The notes under the pieces: model-generated
Told to the model about the DNA's origin: nothing
What the model saw: the letters and a program-made list of their open reading frames with translations, nothing else
Databases searched by the model: none
Assembly (NCBI GenBank): GCA_045600105.1
Contig: JAZRXG010000007.1
Span: 1-64,000 of the forward strand
Length of the DNA: 64,000 bases
Reading direction: 5' to 3'
Source of the DNA: UBA1206 sp045600105
GTDB lineage: Bacteria > Bacillota > Clostridia > Oscillospirales > CAG-382
Program-made: the position numbers and the translations under genes
In this document: positions 23,404-30,565 of the stretch, piece after piece
Layout of the letters: each line of letters begins with the position of its first letter
Numbering within the stretch: the stretch's first letter is position 1

Positions 23404-23432
23404 AATATACCACATAAAATCCGCTTTGTCAA
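23404..23432 (-). promoter_or_regulatory. Promoter of the response regulator
   Basis: Minus strand TTGACA (23427-23432), 17-bp spacer, TATATT (23404-23409), leaving a leader of about 85 nt. Confidence 0.7.
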
Positions 23433-23580
23433 TACTTTTTTCAAAAATATTTTTCTGATTATAAATTTTCATTCAATATTAATCGCCAAAAAGTATGTAT
23501 CAAAGTTTACAACGCCCTAAAAACGCGGCATGACGGAGACGTCACGGAAAGGAGAAACGGAAATATAAAGCATAAATCTA

Positions 23581-23609
23581 TTGACAAAATATGTGCTTTG
23601 TGATAGTAT
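23581..23609 (+). promoter_or_regulatory. Promoter of the tyrosine-kinase module
   Basis: TTGACA (23581-23586), 17-bp spacer, TAGTAT (23604-23609). Confidence 0.7.
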
Positions 23610-23699
23610 ACAATCGATAATTAATAGTATTTTGAAACCCGCGTTTTGCGGACGCTTTTCTGCGTATCCGCGAAACTCACCTGACTGGAGGAAACACAA

Positions 23700-24431
23700 A
23701 TGAACTCATCCGATGAAAAAGGAGCGATGTCGATAGACTTCATCGAGCTTCTCAGAGGGCTCTGGGCACGTCGAGTCGTAATAATCGTTATCACCGCGGC
23801 GTGTGCGCTCATCGGCGCAGTATACGCGTCGTTTTTCATAACACCGACTTATCAGGCTACCGCCAAGATGTACGTCGACAACCTCGGCGACAAGAGCCAG
23901 AGCGGATATATTTCGACCACCGAGATCTCCGCCGCAAAGAGCCTCGTTTCGACCTACGCGGTCATCGCCAAAACGAGAGACACGCTTGACGCCGTTAACG
24001 AATACGCATGCAGCAGCTTTTCTTATTCCCAGCTTTCCGATATGATAAGCATTTCGTCGGTCAACGACACCGAAGTATTTCAGATAACCGTCACCTGCGA
24101 GGACGCCAACATCGCCAAGATCGTTGCCAACGCTCTCACCGAGGTGCTCCCCGACAGGATCTCCACCGCCATGAAGGGCGCAGGCGTCACCACCATCGAA
24201 AAGGCGTACACCACGGGCAATAAGGTCGCTCCGAGCGTTTCGAAGTACGCGATCGTTCTCGGCTTGCTCGGGCTTGTCGTCACCTGCGGCGTGATAGTCG
24301 TCATCGACCTTCTTGACGACAAGATCCACGGTGAAGAATACATCAACAACAATTTCAAACATCCGGTGATAGCGGTTATCCCCGACCTGTTTGTAAAGAA
24401 CGCCGGAGGTTCAAAGTACAATGCAAAATAA
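23700..24431 (+). CDS. Wzz/YveK-type chain-length and kinase modulator
   Basis: The 243-residue protein is the transmembrane activator of a bacterial tyrosine kinase in capsule/exopolysaccharide systems. It has the two-helix Wzz layout: membrane helix 1 (about 21-43), an extracellular region (about 45-175) with YQATAKMYV, and membrane helix 2 (about 182-203), followed by a short cytoplasmic tail that would touch the kinase. GGAGG precedes ATG 23700. The kinase gene starts 11 bp before its stop. Gram-positive systems split the modulator and kinase into two proteins, as here. Confidence 0.9.
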   Translation: MNSSDEKGAMSIDFIELLRGLWARRVVIIVITAACALIGAVYASFFITPTYQATAKMYVDNLGDKSQSGYISTTEISAAKSLVSTYAVIAKTRDTLDAVNEYACSSFSYSQLSDMISISSVNDTEVFQITVTCEDANIAKIVANALTEVLPDRISTAMKGAGVTTIEKAYTTGNKVAPSVSKYAIVLGLLGLVVTCGVIVVIDLLDDKIHGEEYINNNFKHPVIAVIPDLFVKNAGGSKYNAK

Positions 24432-25215
24432 AAAGAAAAACGCCGCAAACGCTCAGAATATCGGCTTTGTCGCGGAACGCGATTTTATATGCCAGAACAT
24501 GAACTTCGGAGCGTCCGAAGCATATAAGGTGCTCAGAACGAACATTTCGTTCGCGCTTTCCTCCGTCAAGGGATGCAGGATAATCGGCGTCACGAGCTCC
24601 AACAATACCGAGGGTAAATCGCTCGTTTCCATCAACCTCGCGTACACGCTGTCTCTTCAGGGCTCCAAGGTGCTCCTCGTCGACTCCGACCTGCGCATAC
24701 CCACCGTCGCAAAGCGTCTCGGGCTCAGCAAAGCCCCCGGATTTTCCGATCTTTTGCTCGGCAGCGACGTCGACCCCGTCCACAGAAACGAGATAGTCGA
24801 TAATTTCAGCGTGCTTACCAGCGGCAACAGACCCGCCAACCCCTCCGAGCTCCTCGGCTCCGGCGCGACTGCCGACGTCATTTCCAAGCTCAGCGCTGAA
24901 TTCGACTATATACTTCTCGACCTCCCCCCCGTCAACGAAGTATCCGACGCCATCAACGTCAGCCGTTATCTCGACGGCATCGTGTTCGTCGTGAAGGACA
25001 ACGTCACCACAAAGTCCAACTTCAAAAAGGCGGTCTCCCAGCTCGAACTCATCAACGCCGAGATACTCGGTTTCGTCCTCGTTGACTCCAACGGCGGCAA
25101 ATTCGACAAATACGGCAAGTACGGCAAATACGGCAAGTACGGTAAGTACGGAAAATACGGCAAATACGGCAGCTCGGGCGCGAATAAATACGAAAAAGAG
25201 TACGAAGGCAAATAA
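24421..25215 (+). CDS. CpsD/YwqD-type bacterial tyrosine kinase with (KYG)7 tail
   Basis: The cytoplasmic BY-kinase (264 residues) autophosphorylates on a C-terminal Tyr cluster. Walker A reads SSNNTEGKS (about 60-68), Walker A' VLLVDSDLR (about 89-97) and Walker B YILLDLPP (about 162-169). The C-terminal tail is unusually regular: seven tandem Lys-Tyr-Gly triplets (about 230-250), then two further Tyr in a charged end. That gives at least nine phosphorylatable Tyr. Gene order is modulator, kinase, phosphatase. No glycosyltransferase or flippase follows, so targets may be elsewhere in the genome. Confidence 0.92.
   Translation: MQNKKKNAANAQNIGFVAERDFICQNMNFGASEAYKVLRTNISFALSSVKGCRIIGVTSSNNTEGKSLVSINLAYTLSLQGSKVLLVDSDLRIPTVAKRLGLSKAPGFSDLLLGSDVDPVHRNEIVDNFSVLTSGNRPANPSELLGSGATADVISKLSAEFDYILLDLPPVNEVSDAINVSRYLDGIVFVVKDNVTTKSNFKKAVSQLELINAEILGFVLVDSNGGKFDKYGKYGKYGKYGKYGKYGKYGSSGANKYEKEYEGK
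25108..25170 (+). repeat. Seven tandem 9-bp repeats encoding Lys-Tyr-Gly
   Basis: Seven back-to-back units of AA(A/G)TACGG(C/T/A) inside the tyrosine-kinase gene. Third-base differences between units show that the protein repeat is maintained; the array may vary by slippage. Confidence 0.9.
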
Positions 25216-25221
25216 GACGTT

Positions 25222-25929
25222 ATGGAACTCACTGACGTACATTGTCATATACTGCCCGGTGTCGACGACGGAAGCCGTGACGCCGAAACGTCGCTTTCGA
25301 TGCTCCGCACCGCGCACGACTCGGGAATTACCGAGACGTTCCTGACGCCGCATTATTACCCGACCGAATCGTCCGACGAGTTCCTCGCCCGCAGAAAAGC
25401 GGCTTTCGATACGCTCGTTTCGGCGATCGGAGACGACGAAGGCAGTTATCCCTCGCTTCACCTCGGAGCGGAAGTGTACTACCACGTCGGCATCGCCAAC
25501 GACCCCAATATCCGCGAGCTTTGCTACGAGGGTACGGATCTTCTGCTCATCGAGCTCCCGTGGCGCAAATGGCAGCCGACGGTGTTCGACGACGTGGAAA
25601 TGCTCATCAGCTACAAGGGCATCACGCCCGTCATCGCGCACCTCGAAAGATATTACGACCTCACCGACAAGCGCGATATAAAGCGGCTCCGCACACTTGA
25701 CGTGCTCGTGCAGATGAACGCCGAGACGATCATCGAGCCGAAAACGCGCAAAAAAGCGCTCAAAGCCATCAAAAAGAAGCAGTTCGATCTTCTCGGCTCC
25801 GACGCTCACGACCAAAAGGACAGACGCGTCAACCTTGCCGAGGCGTACGCCATACTCGTGGAAAACGGAATGTCGGACGACGCCGAACGCCTCCGCCGCA
25901 ACGCTTTGATGCTTCTCGGAAAAAAATAA
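25222..25929 (+). CDS. CpsB/YwqE-type PHP-domain tyrosine phosphatase
   Basis: The 235-residue metal-dependent phosphatase removes phosphate from the BY-kinase. It begins with DVHCHILPGVDDG (about 5-17), the metal-binding PHP signature, and has TPHYYP (about 46-51), HLGAEVYYH (about 78-86), IAHLERY (about 136-142) and GSDAHDQ (about 193-199), each supplying metal ligands. It starts 6 bp after the kinase stop and a terminator follows, closing a three-gene operon. Family-level call is secure. Confidence 0.92.
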   Translation: MELTDVHCHILPGVDDGSRDAETSLSMLRTAHDSGITETFLTPHYYPTESSDEFLARRKAAFDTLVSAIGDDEGSYPSLHLGAEVYYHVGIANDPNIRELCYEGTDLLLIELPWRKWQPTVFDDVEMLISYKGITPVIAHLERYYDLTDKRDIKRLRTLDVLVQMNAETIIEPKTRKKALKAIKKKQFDLLGSDAHDQKDRRVNLAEAYAILVENGMSDDAERLRRNALMLLGKK

Positions 25930-25936
25930 GCCATTC

Positions 25937-25965
25937 AGCCTCCGTTCCTCGGAGGCTTTGCTTTT
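25937..25965 (+). terminator. Terminator of the tyrosine-kinase operon
   Basis: AGCCTCCG and CGGAGGCT pair around a 5-nt loop, followed by TTGCTTTT. Confidence 0.85.
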
Positions 25966-25984
25966 GCGTTTTGCGCGAAAGGCA

Positions 25985-26012
25985 TTGAAAAAAGCGAAAA
26001 ACGCGGTATAAT
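25985..26012 (+). promoter_or_regulatory. Promoter of the histidine phosphatase gene
   Basis: TTGAAA (25985-25990), 16-bp spacer, TATAAT (26007-26012), 29 bp before the start. Confidence 0.7.
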
Positions 26013-26041
26013 GGAACAAAAGACACAAAACGGAGAAAAAC

Positions 26042-26698
26042 ATGAAAATTTACATCATCAGACACGGGGAGACCGAATTCAACGAAAAGGGGCTTTTGCA
26101 GGGGTGGACGGACAACGACCTCAATCCGCTCGGCGTGAAGCTTGCCGAGGAAACGGGGAGAGCGCTGCGCGGCGTTTCGTTCGACTGCGCGTTCACGTCG
26201 CCGCTCGTCCGCGCGCGCCATACGGCGGAAGTGCTGCTTCGCGAAAGCGGAAACGACTGCCCGATATACACCGACGACAGGATAAAGGAAATAAGCATCG
26301 GCGACTACGAGGGCAGACCCTACCGTTCCGCGTCCGGCGACGGCACGAAGACGCTGATGCAATCGTATTTTTCCGACCCGTTTTCTTCTCCGCCGTTTCC
26401 GCACGGCGAACACGTGAACGACGTCATCGGGCGCACGCAGGCGTTTCTGAAGGAGCTTGCCTCAAAAGACTACGGGACCGTGCTCGTTTCGACCCACGGC
26501 TGCGCCATGCGGTGTATGCTCAATTTCCTTTATGACGACCCGTCCGACTTTTGGCACGGGCACGTCCCGCTCAACTGCGCCGTCAATATCGTCGACGTGA
26601 CGAACGGCGTCATCCGGCTCGAAAAAGAGGACGTCATCTTCTACGACCCCGCCATGGGCGTGGACAGATATTCCGAAATAAGAAGCAAAAAGGAATAA
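26042..26698 (+). CDS. Histidine phosphatase (phosphoglycerate-mutase-like)
   Basis: The 218-residue protein carries RHGETEFNEKG (about 6-16), in which the His is phosphorylated, followed by a second His in VSTHGCAMR (about 150-158) and a Glu after the KEISIGDYEG segment (about 83-92). This is the branch that removes phosphate from small metabolites (alpha-ribazole phosphatase/GpmB-like), not the glycolytic mutase, whose longer loops are absent. Substrate unknown. It stands as a single gene between two promoters. Confidence 0.88.
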   Translation: MKIYIIRHGETEFNEKGLLQGWTDNDLNPLGVKLAEETGRALRGVSFDCAFTSPLVRARHTAEVLLRESGNDCPIYTDDRIKEISIGDYEGRPYRSASGDGTKTLMQSYFSDPFSSPPFPHGEHVNDVIGRTQAFLKELASKDYGTVLVSTHGCAMRCMLNFLYDDPSDFWHGHVPLNCAVNIVDVTNGVIRLEKEDVIFYDPAMGVDRYSEIRSKKE

Positions 26699-26720
26699 TG
26701 CGAAAAATACGGCAAAGGCA

Positions 26721-26749
26721 TTGAAAAAAACGAAATCACGGTGTATAAT
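26721..26749 (+). promoter_or_regulatory. Promoter of ychF
   Basis: TTGAAA (26721-26726), 17-bp spacer, TATAAT (26744-26749). Confidence 0.7.
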
Positions 26750-26781
26750 ATTATGAATATCAAATATCAGGAGAAAAATAT

Positions 26782-27885
26782 ATGAAACTCGGTATCGTCG
26801 GGCTGCCGAACGTCGGCAAATCCACACTTTTCAACGCTCTTACCAAAGCGGGCGCGGAGGCCGCCAACTACGCCTTCTGCACCATCGACCCCAACGTGGG
26901 CGTCGTTGCCGTTCCTGACAAGCGTCTGGACAAGCTCGCTGAAATATACTCCCCCGAAAAATACACCCCCGCGACGATAGAATTCGTCGACATCGCGGGT
27001 CTTGTCCGCGGCGCGTCCCAGGGCGAGGGACTCGGCAACAAGTTCCTGTCCCACATCCGCGAGGTGGACGCCATCGTTCACGTCGTGCGCTGCTTCGGCG
27101 GCACCGAGGTCATCCACGTCGAAGACTCGGTCAACCCCGTCCGCGACGCCGACACCATCAACACCGAGCTCGTGCTCGCCGATATGGAGGTTCTCGAACG
27201 CCGCATCGACAGAGTGAAAAAGCAGCTCAAGGGCGACAGCTCCGTCAAGCCCGAGCTCGAGCTGCTCGAACGCCTCGCGGCGGTTCTCGGCGAAGGCAAC
27301 ACCGTCAGAAGCGCCGGACTTTCCGACGACGAATACGCGCTCATCAAGGACGCCTGCTTCCTTTCCTCAAAGCCCGTCATCTACGCCGCCAATGTGGATG
27401 AGGCCTCGCTTTCCGACCTTTCGTCCAACGAATACTACAAAGCCCTCGAAGCAAAGGCTGCCGAGGAAAACGCCGGCATCATCGCCGTCTGCGCCAAGAT
27501 CGAAGCCGAGCTTGCCGAGCTCGACGACGAAGAAAGGGAAATGTACCTTGAAGAGTTCTACGGCGGACTCGGACTCGAAGACACCGGGCTGAACAAGCTC
27601 ATCCGTGCGTCCTACGACCTGCTCGGCTACATCTCGTTCCTCACCGCCGGTCCCAAAGAGGTCAGAGCGTGGACGATCACACGCGGAACCAAGGCGCCGG
27701 GAGCGGCCGGAAAGATACACACCGATTTCGAACGCGGCTTCATCAGAGCCGAGATCGTCGCATACGAAGACCTTATCGCCAAAGGCTCGTTCAACGCCGC
27801 CAAGGAAGCGGGGCTCGTCAGAAGCGAAGGCAAAGAATACGTCATGCAGGACGGCGACGTCGTTCTGTTCAGATTCAACGTATAA
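26782..27885 (+). CDS. ychF: Redox-regulated ATPase YchF
   Basis: YchF is an Obg-like P-loop NTPase that binds ribosomes and prefers ATP. The 367-residue length is normal. Seen here: GLPNVGKSTLFNALTKAG (about 6-23; Walker A), NYAFCTIDPNVGVV (switch region), FVDIAGLVRGASQGEGLG (about 68-85; DxxG motif) and the C-terminal TGS domain with RAWTITRGTKAPGAAGKIH (about 294-312). GGAG lies upstream of ATG 26782. Single gene with its own promoter. Confidence 0.96.
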   Translation: MKLGIVGLPNVGKSTLFNALTKAGAEAANYAFCTIDPNVGVVAVPDKRLDKLAEIYSPEKYTPATIEFVDIAGLVRGASQGEGLGNKFLSHIREVDAIVHVVRCFGGTEVIHVEDSVNPVRDADTINTELVLADMEVLERRIDRVKKQLKGDSSVKPELELLERLAAVLGEGNTVRSAGLSDDEYALIKDACFLSSKPVIYAANVDEASLSDLSSNEYYKALEAKAAEENAGIIAVCAKIEAELAELDDEEREMYLEEFYGGLGLEDTGLNKLIRASYDLLGYISFLTAGPKEVRAWTITRGTKAPGAAGKIHTDFERGFIRAEIVAYEDLIAKGSFNAAKEAGLVRSEGKEYVMQDGDVVLFRFNV

Positions 27886-27938
27886 AACGCGTTTCTCATT
27901 TTGAAGGAAAAAATAAAAAAACTGCCGTTTATTGAAAA

Positions 27939-28631
27939 ATGATAAAACTTATATTTTTTGACCTTGACAACACGCTCGCGCCCGTCGGGCTGCCGATACC
28001 CGACGACTGCCTCGGAAAACTGAAAAAGCTGTATTCGAGCGGCGTCAGAATGGCGGTCTGCTCGGGCAAGCCCGTCGCCTACCTCAACGGCTTTGCGCGT
28101 CAGGCGGGACTTCCCGACCTTATTATGTGCGGCGAAAACGGGCTGACCTATCAGTTCGGCAGCGACCTTCCGCCGCGGCTTTCGGGGCATTTTCCCGTCG
28201 AAAACGGCGTTATTTCGTCGCTTGAAGACGTAAAAAGAGGATTTTCGGAGCGTTTCGGGGGAAGATACTGGTGCCAGAAAAACGAGTTCGCGTTCACGCC
28301 CTTCCCGTTCGACGAAAAAGACTTTCCGCCGATGACCGAATACCTCAAGGAAAAGGTAAAAGGCACACGACTCAAGGTCTATTACCAGCCCGACTGTTTC
28401 GACGTGCTTCCCGACGGCATCGACAAGGGAAGCGCGCTTGCCAACGTGTGCGGTATCCTCGGCATCGACGTACGCGACACCGTTACCGTCGGCGACCATA
28501 TCAACGATTACCCCATGTTCGCGCTTTCGGGCACGTCGGTCGGTATTTCGCTGCCCGACCCGTCAAAGGCGAAGATAAACGTCGGCACGCTTTCCGAAGC
28601 ACTCGGGGTCATCGACGAGCTTATGAAATAA
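27939..28631 (+). CDS. HAD superfamily hydrolase, Cof-like
   Basis: The 230-residue protein has FFDLDNTLAP (about 5-14; motif I), CSGKPVAYLNGFA (about 44-56; motif II region) and a C-terminal TVGDHINDYPMFALSG (about 181-196; motif IV), as in Cof-type (IIB) sugar or nucleotide phosphatases. It is shorter than most Cof proteins (about 270), so the cap is compact. Substrate not identified. A long 54-bp gap from ychF with an AT-rich leader; no promoter of good consensus is seen. Confidence 0.82.
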   Translation: MIKLIFFDLDNTLAPVGLPIPDDCLGKLKKLYSSGVRMAVCSGKPVAYLNGFARQAGLPDLIMCGENGLTYQFGSDLPPRLSGHFPVENGVISSLEDVKRGFSERFGGRYWCQKNEFAFTPFPFDEKDFPPMTEYLKEKVKGTRLKVYYQPDCFDVLPDGIDKGSALANVCGILGIDVRDTVTVGDHINDYPMFALSGTSVGISLPDPSKAKINVGTLSEALGVIDELMK

Positions 28632-28700
28632 AACAATCACAAGATACATCCGCTTTCCGCGGCGTTCTGCCGTGCGAAAACGGGGAAAAGGAGACACAAA

Positions 28701-29531
28701 ATGAGTGAATGCACGCACGATTGCTCGACCTGCAGCGCAAACTGCCCGAGCAAACAGAAGCCCGAATCCCTTATCGAAAAGCCCAACGAAATGGCGATCA
28801 TCCGCAACGTGATCGCGGTCGTTTCCGGCAAGGGCGGCGTCGGCAAATCGATGGTGACGTCTCTTCTCGCGGTCAATTCGCAGAGAAACGGATTCAACAC
28901 CGCAATCCTCGACGCGGACCTCACCGGTCCTTCCATCCCCAAGGCTTTCGGACTCAAAGAAAGACTTGAAGGCAGCGAATACGGCATACTTCCCGCGGTC
29001 ACCAAAACGGGTATCCAGGTCGTATCCCTCAATCTTATGCTTGAAAACGAGACCGACCCCGTCGTCTGGCGCGGCCCCGTCATCGCCGGAACGGTAAAAC
29101 AGTTCTGGACCGACGTCATCTGGAACGACGTTGACTATATGTATGTCGATATGCCTCCCGGAACGGGCGACGTTCCCCTCACCGTTTTCCAGTCGCTCCC
29201 CGTCAAGGGCATCGTCATCGTCACGTCACCTCAGGAGCTCGTCTCGATGATAGTCGAAAAAGCCGTCAATATGGCAAAGCTCATGAACATCCCCGTGCTC
29301 GGCATCGTGGAGAATATGTCCTATTTCGAATGTCCCGAATGCCACACGCGTCATAAGATATACGGCGAGAGCAACCTCGAGGAGATTGCCGCGAAGCACG
29401 GCATACCCGTCATCGCACGCCTTCCCATCGATCCCAAGCTCGCCGCCGCGGCTGACAAGGGAACTGTCGAGCTCTTTGAAGGAAACTGGCTCGACGGCAT
29501 GACCGAAGAAATAACGAAACAGAGCAAATGA
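28701..29531 (+). CDS. Mrp/NBP35 family Fe-S cluster carrier ATPase
   Basis: The P-loop ATPase carries and transfers iron-sulfur clusters to target proteins. The 276-residue product has an N-terminal Cys cluster (C4, C8, C11, C15) as in NBP35-like members, the deviant Walker A VSGKGGVGKSMVTS (about 36-49) and Walker B/switch DMPPGTGDV (about 150-158). CPECHTR (about 214-220) holds the CxxC that bridges the cluster in the dimer. GGAG precedes ATG 28701. The nearest Fe-S consumers in the window are MiaB and the Rnf complex. Confidence 0.93.
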   Translation: MSECTHDCSTCSANCPSKQKPESLIEKPNEMAIIRNVIAVVSGKGGVGKSMVTSLLAVNSQRNGFNTAILDADLTGPSIPKAFGLKERLEGSEYGILPAVTKTGIQVVSLNLMLENETDPVVWRGPVIAGTVKQFWTDVIWNDVDYMYVDMPPGTGDVPLTVFQSLPVKGIVIVTSPQELVSMIVEKAVNMAKLMNIPVLGIVENMSYFECPECHTRHKIYGESNLEEIAAKHGIPVIARLPIDPKLAAAADKGTVELFEGNWLDGMTEEITKQSK

Positions 29532-29552
29532 CCTGACAAAAGGGGGTAAATT

Positions 29553-30494
29553 ATGGCAATAAGCTCGGTTTGGGGCACTATGGTCCCCCTGTTCCTGGTA
29601 CTTCTGCTCGGCGTGGTCATAAGACTCACGCACATACTCGATTGGCAGACCTGCCGCAATCTTTCGTCGTTCATAGTCAACGTGGCTGAGCCGCTGCTCA
29701 TCGTCGCGTCGTTCCAGACGAAGATCGACGGCTCGTCGCTGCGTGTCGCCGTCTTTATCGCGCTCATCGCGCTCATAATGCACATCGCCTACACCCTCGT
29801 TTCGATGCTGATCTACCGCGGCGAAGGGAGGGCGAGCAAGTCGACGCTCGAATTCGGGCTCATTTTCGGCAACATCACCTATCTCGGCTATCCGCTGCTT
29901 CTTGTTCCGTTCCCGAAGAGCGGTCCGTTCTACTTCGCGGTCTTCGCGCTCGTCTCAAATATTTATGCCCAGACCGTGGGCAAATACCTGCTCAACTCGG
30001 GAGCCAAAAGCAAAAAGGCGCTCCTGAAGTCGATCATCAACCCCGGAACGGTCGCCGCGCTGGTTGGCATCGGGCTCAGACTGCTTCCGTTTGACGTTCC
30101 GGCTGTTTTCACCGACACGATGATGACGGTAGGCAATCTGTGCTTCCCACTCGCAATGCTCATCGTCGGCAGCCTGATATGCAATCAGCCGTTCAAAAAG
30201 CTGTTTTCTCCCAAGCTTTATATGTTCTCGCTGTTCAGACTCATCGTTCTGCCCCTTCTGACGCTCGGCGTCTGCCTGCTGTTCGCAGGTGTCGCGGACG
30301 AGGGTATGTGCTACCTCGTGATGATAATGGCGTGTGTTCCCACCGCGGCAAGCGCCGCTATTTACAGCGACCTTTACAAGGGCAATTCGCCGCTCGCGGC
30401 GTCCTGCGTCGGCATCTCGTCGCTGCTTTCGGTGATCACCGTGCCGTTCATGCTGTGGCTGACCAAGCTGCTCTTTGAGGTATTCTACGGTTAA
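29553..30494 (+). CDS. AEC-family (auxin efflux carrier-like) transporter
   Basis: The 313-residue polytopic membrane protein has ten hydrophobic segments in two five-helix halves, as in the AEC/BART superfamily whose bacterial members export or import malate, malonate or other organic acids. FIVNVAEPLLIVASF (about 44-58) and the ASLVGI/GLRLLP region are typical. Substrate unknown. It starts 21 bp after the Mrp gene with AAAGGGGG upstream, so it may be read through from it. Confidence 0.88.
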   Translation: MAISSVWGTMVPLFLVLLLGVVIRLTHILDWQTCRNLSSFIVNVAEPLLIVASFQTKIDGSSLRVAVFIALIALIMHIAYTLVSMLIYRGEGRASKSTLEFGLIFGNITYLGYPLLLVPFPKSGPFYFAVFALVSNIYAQTVGKYLLNSGAKSKKALLKSIINPGTVAALVGIGLRLLPFDVPAVFTDTMMTVGNLCFPLAMLIVGSLICNQPFKKLFSPKLYMFSLFRLIVLPLLTLGVCLLFAGVADEGMCYLVMIMACVPTAASAAIYSDLYKGNSPLAASCVGISSLLSVITVPFMLWLTKLLFEVFYG

Positions 30495-30508
30495 ACTCAT
30501 AAAAAACG

Positions 30509-30534
30509 TATCTCCGCTTTGCCACAAGCGGAGA
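30509..30534 (+). terminator. Likely terminator hairpin
   Basis: ATCTCCGCTT and AAGCGGAGAT pair around a 6-nt loop; the T-tract is weak (AATTCTATAAT). Confidence 0.6.
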
Positions 30535-30565
30535 TAATTCTATAATCGTACGGAGGAGTTTTATT

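Larger units (their letters stand above)
23312..23699. other. 388-bp divergent intergenic region
   Basis: Holds back-to-back promoters for the response regulator and the polysaccharide kinase module (listed separately). The rest is AT-rich with no reading frame or hairpin that stands out. Confidence 0.6.

Noticed and set aside
25108..25170. Short regular repeat considered as a CRISPR-like array
   Set aside because: The units are contiguous 9-bp in-frame codon triplets without spacers and lie inside the kinase gene.
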